From the NCBI GenBank assembly GCA_017255395.1, contig JAFKDC010000015.1, positions 62,001-126,000 on the forward strand: 64,000 nucleotides of DNA, written 5' to 3'. The position numbers and the translations under genes were made by a program. The notes beneath the pieces are model-generated. The model ran no database searches. It saw only the letters and a list, made by a program, of their open reading frames with translations, and had not been told where the DNA came from. The stretch is from Enemella evansiae. GTDB taxonomy: Bacteria; Pseudomonadota; Alphaproteobacteria; Rhodobacterales; Rhodobacteraceae. Below, one piece after another: positions 52,720 to 60,950 of this stretch (position 1 is the first letter of the stretch; each line of letters opens with the position of its first letter).

Positions 52720-53952
52720 ATGCTGCGGGGCAAACGCATTTTGCTGATCATCGGCGGCGGCATCGCCGCCTACAAGGCGCTTGACCTGATCCGGCGCCTG
52801 CGCGAACGCGGCGCCGCCGTGACCCCGGTCATGACCGGCGCGGCAGAGCACTTCGTGACACCCCTGTCCGTTTCGGCGCTTGCCGGGGAAGAGGTTCACC
52901 GCGATCTCTTCGACCTGACCAAGGAGGCCGAGATGGGCCATATCCAGCTGTCCCGCGTCGCGGACCTGCTGGTGGTGGCCCCGGCGACGGCGGACCTGAT
53001 GGGCAAGATGGCGACGGGCCGGGCGGACGATCTGGCCTCGACGCTGCTGATGGCCACCGACACGCCGGTGCTGATCGCCCCCGCGATGAACGTGCGCATG
53101 TGGGAGCATCCGGCCACGCAGCGCAACCTGTCGGTGCTTCAGGGCGACGGCGTGGCGGTTGTCGGTCCGAACGCGGGCGACATGGCCTGCGGTGAGCATG
53201 GCCCGGGCCGCATGTCCGAACCGCTGGAAATCGTCGCCGCCATAGAGGCACGGCTGGGCGACGGCCCGCTGACGGGACGCCGCGTGCTTGTGACCTCTGG
53301 CCCCACGCATGAACCCATCGACCCGGTGCGCTACATCGCCAACCGCTCTTCCGGCGCGCAGGGCACCGCCATCGCGCAGGCCCTGCTGCGGCTGGGGGCA
53401 GAGGTGGTCTTTGTCACCGGCCCCGCCGACGCGGCGCGGCCAGAGGGCGCGCAGGTCGTCGAGGTGGAAACCGCGCAACAGATGCGCGATGCGGTCATGG
53501 CCGCCCTGCCGGTGGACGCGGGCGTCTTTGCCGCCGCCGTGGCGGACTGGCGCGTGGCCAGCGCCTCTGACAGCAAGATCAAGAAGCGGAACGGTGCCCT
53601 GCCGGTGCTGGACTTCGCCGAGAACCCGGACATCCTTGCCGGGGTCTCGGGCCTGACCAAGGGGCGCCCGCCGCTGGTCGTGGGCTTTGCGGCGGAAACC
53701 GACGACGTGGTGGCCAATGCCACCGCCAAGCGCGCCCGCAAGGGCTGTGACTGGATCGTTGCAAACGACGTCTCGCCGTCGACGGGCATCATGGGCGGGA
53801 CGGAAAACGCGGTGACCCTGATCACCGCCGAGGGGGCCGAGGCATGGCCCCGCGCCTCGAAGGCCGAGGTGGCCCGCAGGCTGGCCGAGCGGATCGCCGG
53901 GGCACTGGGCAGCGCCCGCAAACCCGGCCCCCGGGACGGGGGCACGTCATGA
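52720..53952 (+). CDS. coaBC: Bifunctional phosphopantothenoylcysteine decarboxylase/synthase CoaBC
   Basis: The 410-residue enzyme makes 4'-phosphopantetheine in coenzyme A synthesis. The N-terminal CoaC part has [17 protein letters not shown] near 80, P-A-M-N-V-R-M-W and G-E-x-G-P-G-R-M; the CoaB part has T-S-G-P-T-x-E-P-I-D-P-V-R, N-R-S-S-G and N-D-V-S. ATG 52720 follows GAAAGGGC. A 23-codon frame separates it from dut. Confidence 0.95.
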   Translation: MLRGKRILLIIGGGIAAYKALDLIRRLRERGAAVTPVMTGAAEHFVTPLSVSALAGEEVHRDLFDLTKEAEMGHIQLSRVADLLVVAPATADLMGKMATGRADDLASTLLMATDTPVLIAPAMNVRMWEHPATQRNLSVLQGDGVAVVGPNAGDMACGEHGPGRMSEPLEIVAAIEARLGDGPLTGRRVLVTSGPTHEPIDPVRYIANRSSGAQGTAIAQALLRLGAEVVFVTGPADAARPEGAQVVEVETAQQMRDAVMAALPVDAGVFAAAVADWRVASASDSKIKKRNGALPVLDFAENPDILAGVSGLTKGRPPLVVGFAAETDDVVANATAKRARKGCDWIVANDVSPSTGIMGGTENAVTLITAEGAEAWPRASKAEVARRLAERIAGALGSARKPGPRDGGTS

Positions 53953-54016
53953 CTGCCTTCGATCTATACCAAACCGGCGGCGCAGGGCCGTCACCCAGAG
54001 GCGGAGAGGGCCGGGC

Positions 54017-54475
54017 ATGAGCGTCGCAATCACCTTTCAATGGCTTGAGGAGGCGGACCGGTCGCTGGGCCTGCCGGCCTATGCGACGGAGGGTGCGGCG
54101 GGCGCCGACCTGCGCGCCAACCTGCCGGACCGGGGCACCGTGGTGCTGACCCCGGGCGGGCGGGCGCTGGTGCCGACCGGGCTGCGGCTGGCGATCCCCG
54201 AGAGCTACGAGGTGCAGATCCGCCCGCGTTCGGGCCTTGCGCTGAAACACGGGATCACCCTGCCGAATTCGCCCGGGACCATCGACAGCGACTATCGCGG
54301 TGCGCTGGGGGTGATCGTGATGAATGCCGGGACAGAGCCCTTTACCATCGCCCATGGCGACCGCATCGCGCAGATGATCGTGGCGCCGGTGGTCCGCGCC
54401 ACCTTCGCGCAGGCGGACAGCCTGCCGGACACGGTGCGTGGCGAGGGCGGCTTTGGCTCGACGGGGCGCGGCTGA
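54017..54475 (+). CDS. dut: Deoxyuridine 5'-triphosphate nucleotidohydrolase
   Basis: The 152-residue dUTPase shows the five family motifs: [43 protein letters not shown] and the C-terminal [10 protein letters not shown]. It hydrolyses dUTP to dUMP, supplying the substrate of thymidylate synthase (thyA is also in this window). Its stop shares one base with the next ATG (TGATG). Confidence 0.97.
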   Translation: MSVAITFQWLEEADRSLGLPAYATEGAAGADLRANLPDRGTVVLTPGGRALVPTGLRLAIPESYEVQIRPRSGLALKHGITLPNSPGTIDSDYRGALGVIVMNAGTEPFTIAHGDRIAQMIVAPVVRATFAQADSLPDTVRGEGGFGSTGRG

Positions 54476-55527
54476 TGCTGCTGGTGCTGGCGCTGGCGGC
54501 GGGGCTCTGGGGACTTGGCCATGTGATGAAGACGCCCCGCGCGGTACGGCTTTACACGATCGCGATCCTCTACGTCGCCGTGCTGATCGCGCAGGTGGCC
54601 CTGCCGGAGGGTCATGCCCTGCGCGCGGCGACCGGCGGCAGCGCGGCGCCCTGGCTGATCCTCGGCGGCCTCGGCGCGCTGGCGCTGGGGTATGCGCGCC
54701 TTGTCCGCGGCCTGAAGGCGCGCGCGGTGCGGAAAGAGGCCGCCGAGGCGCCGCCGCCGCGTCCCGGCCTGTTCCGCGAGGGTGAGCTGGAGCGCTACGC
54801 CCGCCACATCGTGCTGCGCGAGTTGGGTGGCCCGGGCCAGAAGGCGCTGAAAGAGGCGAAGGTTCTGGTGGTGGGCGCGGGGGGGCTGGGCTCTCCGGTG
54901 CTGCTGTACCTGGCGGCGGGCGGCGTCGGCACCATCGGCGTGATCGACGACGACGTGGTCGACAGCGGCAACCTGCAACGGCAGGTGATCCATACCGACC
55001 AGCGCATCGGCATGGCCAAGGTGTTTTCCGCGCAGGCCGCCATGGAGGCGCTGAACCCCTATATCGCCGTCCGCCCCTACAACCGGCGGCTGGACCCGGA
55101 CAGCGCCGCCGCGCTGATGGCAGACTACGATCTGGTGCTGGACGGCACCGACAATTTCGACACCCGCTATCTTGTGAACCGCGCCGCCGTGGCGGCGGGC
55201 AAGCCGCTGATCTCGGGCGCGCTCAGCCAGTGGGAGGGGCAGGTCAGCCTGTTCGATCCGGCCTCGGGCGGGCCCTGCTACGAATGCATTTTCCCCACAG
55301 CGCCCGCCGCCGGGCTGGCGCCGTCCTGCGCCGAGGCGGGGGTGCTGGGGCCCTTGCCGGGTGTCGTCGGGACGATGATGGCGGTCGAGGCGATCAAGCG
55401 CATCACCGGCGCCGGGCAGGGCCTGCGCGCAGAGATGCTGATCTACGACGCGCTCTGGGGCGAGACCCGCAAGATCGCGCTGAAACGGCGCGTGGATTGT
55501 CCGGTCTGCGGGGGTGCCCATCCCTGA
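54475..55527 (+). CDS. Membrane-anchored HesA/MoeB/ThiF family protein
   Basis: The 350-residue protein is an E1-like adenylyltransferase with an added membrane part. Residues 1-80 contain two to three hydrophobic helices. The catalytic domain then begins with Y-A-R-H-I-V-L-R-E-L-G-G-x-G-Q, the ATP loop V-V-G-A-G-G-L-G-S-P, D-D-D-V-V-D-S-G-N-L-Q-R-Q and a C-terminal C-P-V-C zinc pair (C-Y-E-C and C-P-V-C, four Cys). MoeB/ThiF activate ubiquitin-like sulfur carriers for molybdopterin or thiamine; the partner here is unknown. Confidence 0.85.
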   Translation: MLLVLALAAGLWGLGHVMKTPRAVRLYTIAILYVAVLIAQVALPEGHALRAATGGSAAPWLILGGLGALALGYARLVRGLKARAVRKEAAEAPPPRPGLFREGELERYARHIVLRELGGPGQKALKEAKVLVVGAGGLGSPVLLYLAAGGVGTIGVIDDDVVDSGNLQRQVIHTDQRIGMAKVFSAQAAMEALNPYIAVRPYNRRLDPDSAAALMADYDLVLDGTDNFDTRYLVNRAAVAAGKPLISGALSQWEGQVSLFDPASGGPCYECIFPTAPAAGLAPSCAEAGVLGPLPGVVGTMMAVEAIKRITGAGQGLRAEMLIYDALWGETRKIALKRRVDCPVCGGAHP

Positions 55528-55555
55528 CCGGGCCGCACGGGGCAGGCGGAGCGCA

Positions 55556-55578
55556 GAGGTACTTTAACCAAGAAGAAG
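55556..55578 (+). repeat. Composite 3'-flank element motif copy 4
   Basis: About 29 bp after the MoeB-like stop, a 23-bp motif (GAGGTACTTT, then AACCAAGAAGAAG) resembles the GAGGTATTTG...CGAAGAAG motif in the gene's own orientation. A clear hairpin is not seen before it. Confidence 0.55.
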
Positions 55579-55666
55579 CCTGAAGGGCGCGCCTCATGGT
55601 GACGTGGGGTGCGGTGCCGCGGGCGGCGTTCCTGCGCGGCTGGGGCGCCTGGGGCGGGCCGGGGCT

Positions 55667-55690
55667 GTGAGTATTTGGACAGAGAAGAAG
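55667..55690 (+). repeat. Composite 3'-flank element motif copy 5
   Basis: A second motif (GAGTATTTGG, then ACAGAGAAGAAG) follows copy 4 after about 90 bp, same strand, between the MoeB-like gene and the M3 peptidase gene. Confidence 0.55.
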
Positions 55691-55756
55691 CAGAGGGGCG
55701 CGATTGAAGCGGCGGCGTCTGTCGCCTAGCTTTGACGTGACCACAGGAGAGACGTG

Positions 55757-57778
55757 ATGACCAACCCGCTGTTGATGCCATGGGAGACGCCCTACGGGAT
55801 CGCCCCCTTCGACGCCATCGAGGATGCGCATTTCGCGCCGGCCTTCGAGGCGGCGCTGGCGGAGCACCTGACCGAGATCGAGGCGATCGCCGACAACCCC
55901 GAGCCGCCGAGTTTCGCCAATACCGTCGAGGCGATGGAGGGGGCGGGCGCGGCGCTGGACAAGGTTCTGGGGGTGTTCTTCAACCTTGCGGGCGCCGACA
56001 GCAACGCGGCGCGGCAGGCCTTGCAGCGGGAGTTCTCGCCGAAGCTGGCGGCGCATTCCTCGGCGATCTATTCGAACAAGGCGCTGTTTGTCCGGATCGA
56101 GGCGCTGTGGGACGGGCGCGAGGCGCTGGCGCTGGAGCCCGAGGAAGAGCGGGTGCTTTACCTGACGCATCGTGGCTTCGTGCGGGCCGGGGCGGCGCTG
56201 GAGGGCGATGCGGCAGAGCGCATGACGGCGGTGAAGTCGCGGCTGGCTGTGCTGGGCACGCAGTTCACGCAGAACCTGCTGCAGGACGAGGCGGCGTGGT
56301 CCATGCCCCTGTCCGAGGCGGATCTGGAGGGGTTGCCGGAGTTCGTCGTCGATGCCGCGCGCTCTGCCGGCGAGGCGGCGGGCGTCGAGACGCCGCTGGT
56401 AACGTTGTCGCGGTCGCTGATCACACCTTTCCTGCAATTCTCGCCCCGGCGTGCGCTGCGCGAGAAGGCCTGGCGGGCCTGGGTGATGCGCGGTGAGAAC
56501 GGCGGTGAGACTGACAATCGCGGCATCGCCGCCGAGACGCTGGCGCTGCGCAAGGAGCGGGCGGCGCTGCTGGGATACGAGGATTTCGCCGCCTACAAGC
56601 TGGAGACCGAGATGGCGGGCACGCCCGCTCGGGTGCGCGAGCTGCTGATGGCGGTCTGGGAACCGGCGCGGGCCGCCGCCCTGTCGGATGCCGCCGAGAT
56701 GGAAGAGATGTTGCGCGCCGACGGTCTGAGCGGGCCGCTGGAGCCCTGGGACTGGCGTTACTACGCCGAGAAGCGGCGCCGCGCGCTGCACGATCTCGAT
56801 GAGGCGGAACTGAAGCCCTACCTGCAACTGGACCGGATGATCGAGGCTGCCTTTGCCTGTTCCAGCCGCCTGTTCGGGCTGGAGTTTCAGGCGCTTGACG
56901 TGCCGCTCTATCATCCCGACTGCCGGGCCTGGGCGGTGACGCGCAATGGCCAGCATCTTGCGGTCTTCGTCGGCGACTATTTCGCGCGGGCCTCCAAGCG
57001 GTCGGGCGCCTGGTGTTCGACCTTCCGCGAGCAGGCGAAGCGGCCCGTCGCCAAGACGCCCATCGTGGTCAACGTCTGCAATTTCGCCAAGCCGCCCAAG
57101 GGCAAGCCCGCGCTGCTGTCCTATGACGATGCGCGCACGCTGTTCCACGAGTTCGGTCATGCGCTGCACCAGATGTTGTCGGATGTGGAGTTCGGCTCTG
57201 TCTCCGGCACCTCGGTGGCGCGGGATTTCGTCGAGCTGCCAAGCCAGCTTTACGAGCACTGGCTGGAGGTGCCCGAGGTGCTGGGCGAGTTCGCCACCCA
57301 TGCCGAGACCGGCGCGCCGATGCCGCCCGCCCTGCTGGAGAAGGTGCTGAAGGCCGCGACCTTCGACATGGGGTTCCAGACGGTGGAATACGTGGCCTCG
57401 GCGCTGGTGGACCTGGAGTTCCACCAGGGCCAGCCGCCCGCCGATGTGATGCAGAAGCAGGCCGAGGTGCTGGAAGAGATGGGCATGCCCCATGCCATCG
57501 CCATGCGCCATGCGACGCCGCATTTCGCGCATGTGTTTTCGGGCGATGGCTATTCCAGCGGCTACTACAGCTACATGTGGTCGGAAGTCATGGATGCCGA
57601 TGCCTTCGCGGCCTTCGAAGAGGCCGGTGGCGCCTTCGATCCCGAGGTGGCGCAGCGGCTGGAAGACTATATCCTCTCGCGCGGTGGCTCTGTCGAGGCA
57701 GAGGTGCTGTACACCCGCTTTCGGGGCCGGATGCCGGGGGTCGAGGCGCTGTTGAAGGGGCGTGGGCTGGCGGCCTGA
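55757..57778 (+). CDS. M3 family metallopeptidase (oligopeptidase A / Dcp type)
   Basis: The 673-residue peptidase has the zinc motif H464-E465-F-G-H468 and the family core: F-V-G-D-Y-F-A-R, R-S-G-A-W-C-S-T-F and Y-S-S-G-Y-Y-S-Y. It degrades short peptides in the cytoplasm; no signal peptide is seen. ATG 55757 is chosen over GTG 55754 for better spacing from AGGAGA. Length matches OpdA and Dcp (about 680). Confidence 0.93.
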   Translation: MTNPLLMPWETPYGIAPFDAIEDAHFAPAFEAALAEHLTEIEAIADNPEPPSFANTVEAMEGAGAALDKVLGVFFNLAGADSNAARQALQREFSPKLAAHSSAIYSNKALFVRIEALWDGREALALEPEEERVLYLTHRGFVRAGAALEGDAAERMTAVKSRLAVLGTQFTQNLLQDEAAWSMPLSEADLEGLPEFVVDAARSAGEAAGVETPLVTLSRSLITPFLQFSPRRALREKAWRAWVMRGENGGETDNRGIAAETLALRKERAALLGYEDFAAYKLETEMAGTPARVRELLMAVWEPARAAALSDAAEMEEMLRADGLSGPLEPWDWRYYAEKRRRALHDLDEAELKPYLQLDRMIEAAFACSSRLFGLEFQALDVPLYHPDCRAWAVTRNGQHLAVFVGDYFARASKRSGAWCSTFREQAKRPVAKTPIVVNVCNFAKPPKGKPALLSYDDARTLFHEFGHALHQMLSDVEFGSVSGTSVARDFVELPSQLYEHWLEVPEVLGEFATHAETGAPMPPALLEKVLKAATFDMGFQTVEYVASALVDLEFHQGQPPADVMQKQAEVLEEMGMPHAIAMRHATPHFAHVFSGDGYSSGYYSYMWSEVMDADAFAAFEEAGGAFDPEVAQRLEDYILSRGGSVEAEVLYTRFRGRMPGVEALLKGRGLAA

Positions 57779-57839
57779 GGCCGCCTGGCTGGCACCGAAA
57801 GCCGGGCCCTGCGCCCGGCGGCACCAGAAGGGGGATGCC

Positions 57840-58571
57840 ATGTTGATGGATGGCGAGACGATCCGCGAGTTCTGTCCCGAAGGGCGGCTGCGCGCCGCGC
57901 TGAACTTTGGCAACGGGGTGCTGATCGGGCGCGATGAGGCGGGGCAGCCCCGGGGCATCACGGTGGATCTGGCACAGGCGCTGGCCGCGCGGCTGGGCCT
58001 GGCGGTGGATTTCGTCGAAATGGCGCGCGCGGTGGATGTTTCCGACACGGCCCGCTCCGGCGTCTGGGACCTGTGTTTTCTGGCGGTCGATCCGAAGCGG
58101 GCGGAAACCATCGCCTTTTCAGAGCCCTACGTGCAGATCGACGGTTGTTACCTGGCCGGCCCGGGCTGCGGTGCGGCGGATGCGGGGGCGCTTGTGGCCT
58201 CGGGGGCGGCGGTGGGCACCGTGGTCGGCAGTGCCTACAGCCTGACGCTGGAGCGGCAGGAGGGCGCGGAGCGGCTTGTCCATTTCCCGGATATCCACGC
58301 CATGCTTGCGGCGCTGGACGACGGGGCGGTCGCGGCGGTGGCGGGCATCGGCGCGGTCATGGCGCGAGAGGCAGAGGCGCGTCCCGGCGCCCGCGTGCTG
58401 GCCCCGGCCTTCATGTCGATCCGTCAGGCCATGGGTGTGCCGCAGGGCCGCCCGAAGGCGGCGGCGGCGTTGCGGGCCTTTGTCGATGAGGCGGCGCGCT
58501 CGGGGCTGGTTGGCGACATACTGGAGCGGCACGGGGTGTCCCGCGACTGCGCCGTGGTGCCTGCATCCTAG
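57840..58571 (+). CDS. Periplasmic-binding-fold (SBP family 3) protein without signal peptide
   Basis: The 243-residue protein has the family 3 solute-binding pattern: L-R-A-A-L-N-F-G-N near the start, a D-L-A-Q-A-L-A-A-R-L-G helix, A-F-S-E-P-Y-V hinge and G-S-A-Y-S-L-T. There is no signal peptide or lipobox and no permease or ATPase genes adjoin it, so a cytoplasmic location and non-transport role are likely. ATG 57840 follows AAGGGGG. An earlier frame would start inside the M3 peptidase end. Confidence 0.8.
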   Translation: MLMDGETIREFCPEGRLRAALNFGNGVLIGRDEAGQPRGITVDLAQALAARLGLAVDFVEMARAVDVSDTARSGVWDLCFLAVDPKRAETIAFSEPYVQIDGCYLAGPGCGAADAGALVASGAAVGTVVGSAYSLTLERQEGAERLVHFPDIHAMLAALDDGAVAAVAGIGAVMAREAEARPGARVLAPAFMSIRQAMGVPQGRPKAAAALRAFVDEAARSGLVGDILERHGVSRDCAVVPAS

Positions 58572-58759
58572 GGCGCGCACCCTGATCGGCAGGGGCGGAG
58601 GCGCCTGTCGCCGTCCTGGCCGGTGTCAGGATACCGGAGCGGCGCCGATCTTTCCGATGCCGCCCCGTGCTTCGGTTCGCTGTATGGCGAAGCGGGCCGG
58701 GCGGGCCTACCCCGCCTGCGGTTGCTCAAGGGGTCTGACCGGGCTGAATCCGCAGGCCG

Positions 58760-59656
58760 TCAGACCGCGACCTCTGCCTTGATGGCGGCGTGGGGGTCGT
58801 AGCCCTCTACCGTGAAATCCTCGATCCGGTAGTCGTCGATGCCCTGCCCGCGGCGGGTGAGCGCGATGCGGGGCAGGGGGCGCGGTTCGCGGGTCAGCTG
58901 TTCGCGCGCCTGATCGAGGTGGTTCTGGTACAGGTGCACGTCGCCGCCGACCCAGACCAGCTCGCCGGGGGTCAGGCCCGCCTGATCCGCCAGCATCAGG
59001 TGCAGCGCCGTGGCGCCGACGAAGTTGAAGGGCGCGCCCAGCAACAGGTCGACCGAACGCTGGTAGAGCAGGCAGTTCAGCCGCCCGGTCGAGGTGACGT
59101 GGTACTGGTAGACCATGTGGCAGGGCGGCAGCGCCATCTGGCCCAGTTCCGGCACGTTCCAGCCGTGGAACAGCATCCGGCGGCTGGATGGGTTCTCGCG
59201 CAGGGTCTGCACCAGCGTTCCGATCTGGTCGTATTCGCGCCCGTCCGCGCCCAGCCAGCGGCGCCACTGCTTGCCGTAGACCGGCCCCAGCTCGCCCCAG
59301 CGCGCGGCAAAGGCATCGTCCTCGACGATACGCTGCTCAAAGGCCTCCTGAGAGATCGCCTCGCCGGTTTCGCGGCGGTAGCTGTCCAGCGGCCAGTCGG
59401 TCCAGATCCGCACGTTCTCGCGCAAAAGCGGCTGAAGGTTGGTGCCGCCGGTGAGGAACCAGAGCATCTCTTTTACGGCGGTTTTCCAGTAGACCCGCTT
59501 GGTCGTCAGGATCGGCGCGGTGCCCTGCGAGAGATCGAACCGCAGCATGGCGCCGAACAGGGACCGGGTGCCGACGCCGGTCCGGTCGACTCGCGCATCG
59601 CCCTGCTCCAACACGCGCTCCATGAGGTCGAGATACTGATACTCGGGGTGCCGCAT
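58760..59656 (-). CDS. thyA: Thymidylate synthase ThyA
   Basis: The 298-residue enzyme makes dTMP from dUMP with methylenetetrahydrofolate. The catalytic motif A-L-P-P-C179-H is present, with the N-terminal R-T-G-V-G-T-R-S-L-F-G, the W-F-L-T-G-G-T-N segment and the substrate loop R-S-V-D-L-L-L-G-A-P-F-N. ATG 59656 has AGGAGGG upstream. A longer frame adds unsupported residues. Both dut and thyA in the window serve thymidylate supply, though not in one operon. Confidence 0.97.
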   Translation of the reverse strand: MRHPEYQYLDLMERVLEQGDARVDRTGVGTRSLFGAMLRFDLSQGTAPILTTKRVYWKTAVKEMLWFLTGGTNLQPLLRENVRIWTDWPLDSYRRETGEAISQEAFEQRIVEDDAFAARWGELGPVYGKQWRRWLGADGREYDQIGTLVQTLRENPSSRRMLFHGWNVPELGQMALPPCHMVYQYHVTSTGRLNCLLYQRSVDLLLGAPFNFVGATALHLMLADQAGLTPGELVWVGGDVHLYQNHLDQAREQLTREPRPLPRIALTRRGQGIDDYRIEDFTVEGYDPHAAIKAEVAV

Positions 59657-59838
59657 GATCAGCCCTCCTGCCGGGACGGCGCGAAAGAGGCGGAGAAGAG
59701 AGAAATCAGCAGCATCGGTGGCCTCTAGTGGAAGGGGTGGAGAAAACACTTCCCACAAGATACAGTGGCGGCGTCACCCCGTAAAGCCGAAGGCCTGGCG
59801 GATGTGGGGCCAATATGCCTCACATGTGGCGCGCAAAA

Positions 59839-59869
59839 GGCAGGCAGAATTGACTTTTTACCGCCTGCC
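59839..59869. promoter_or_regulatory. Inverted repeat upstream of the surface lipoprotein
   Basis: GGCAGGC (59839-59845) and GCCTGCC (59863-59869) form a 7-bp perfect inverted repeat with a 17-base centre that contains TTGACT. It lies 47 bp before the lipoprotein ATG, so it could be an operator or an early mRNA hairpin. Confidence 0.35.
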
Positions 59870-59915
59870 CCGCACCCTTTTGACAAAATAATAAAACAAG
59901 ACCTGAGGCAGTCAC

Positions 59916-60893
59916 ATGTATCGCATTATCGGAGCGCTCGTCGTCGCGAGCGTGCTTGTCGGGTGTGAGGGCTCGTCGCTTTCGGACGACGATAGCCCTT
60001 CGGGCATCGGCACCGGCACACAGCCGCTTGTCCCGGAAGCCGACGACCCGGTCGATCCCGATCCGGCGGACCCGGGCAACCCGAACAACCAGTTCGGCAC
60101 CGAGTTCAACGAGGATCTGACTGTCAACGAGATGACATTCGACCCGGCCACCGGAGAGCTGGTCCTGAACGGCGTGCCCTTCGACGGCGACGACAACCTC
60201 TACACCCGCGACGCCACGGTCAGCGATGCGGTCCGGGCGGCATCGGGCACCGGCTACGACGTCTACCGCAACGTGGCGGGGACCTCGGACTTCTATGCGG
60301 TCTTCCGTCGCTCGGCTTCGGGTTTCACGCAGGCCGGGGCGCTAGCGACCGACCGCTACGTCAGCTTCGGCTTCGGCGGGGTCGGGGCGCAGCGGCTGGA
60401 AGGGTCGGGCGCGCTGCCCAATTCCGACCAGAGCTACGTCTTCACCGGGGAATACGCTGCGGTGCGGACGGTCGTGGACGCCAGCAGCGGCAACCGTGTG
60501 CAGTATGTCGCGGGCACCTCGGTCATCGATGTCGACATCGAGGACTTCGACGATATCGGAGCCGTCGAGGGGCTGATCGTCGACCGCACCTTCTTCGACG
60601 CCAACGGCGTGCAGATCACCGATCTGGACAACGCTGACTATATCTCGTTGGCCACGGGACAGATCAACTTCGACGACTGGTCGATCGTCTCGTCCGACGC
60701 GACCGTCTTCCAGGCGGGCGGCGCCAAGGCGTCAGGCAACTGGCAGGGCCTCTTTGCCGGACCCAATGGCGAGGAAGTCGCGGGCATCGTCGTCGTCGAG
60801 GGTTCTGGCCCGATCGGCATCGACCCGGCCACCGGCGAGTATATCGAGGTCAGCGTCCGCGAAACCGGCACCTTCATCGCGACCCGGCCCTGA
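59916..60893 (+). CDS. Surface lipoprotein with TbpB-like C-terminal barrel (predicted Slam substrate)
   Basis: The 325-residue protein has a lipoprotein signal with lipobox L-V-G-C (Cys17). An acidic, Pro-rich linker (residues 18-62, D-D-P-V-D-P-D-P) follows. The C-terminal half is strand-rich and ends G-N-W-Q-G-L-F-A-G-P-N-G-E-E-V-A-G (about 274-290), which resembles the F-x-G-P-x-x-x-E-x-G-G loop of the transferrin-binding-protein-like barrel. The next gene is a Slam protein, which exports such lipoproteins to the cell surface. What it binds is unknown. Confidence 0.8.
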   Translation: MYRIIGALVVASVLVGCEGSSLSDDDSPSGIGTGTQPLVPEADDPVDPDPADPGNPNNQFGTEFNEDLTVNEMTFDPATGELVLNGVPFDGDDNLYTRDATVSDAVRAASGTGYDVYRNVAGTSDFYAVFRRSASGFTQAGALATDRYVSFGFGGVGAQRLEGSGALPNSDQSYVFTGEYAAVRTVVDASSGNRVQYVAGTSVIDVDIEDFDDIGAVEGLIVDRTFFDANGVQITDLDNADYISLATGQINFDDWSIVSSDATVFQAGGAKASGNWQGLFAGPNGEEVAGIVVVEGSGPIGIDPATGEYIEVSVRETGTFIATRP

Positions 60894-60919
60894 TCCTTGG
60901 TCCGGTCGCGCCCCCTTGT

Positions 60920-60941
60920 CAGGAGGCTGCTTGGCCTCCTG
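60920..60941 (+). other. Hairpin between the surface lipoprotein and Slam genes
   Basis: CAGGAGGC (60920-60927) pairs with GCCTCCTG (60934-60941) across a 6-base loop, and hides the only AGGAGG before the Slam start. A 15-bp direct repeat (TGGTCCGGTCGCGCC at 60898 and 60952) flanks it. It may lower Slam translation relative to its substrate. Confidence 0.45.
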
Positions 60942-60950
60942 CGTTCCACC

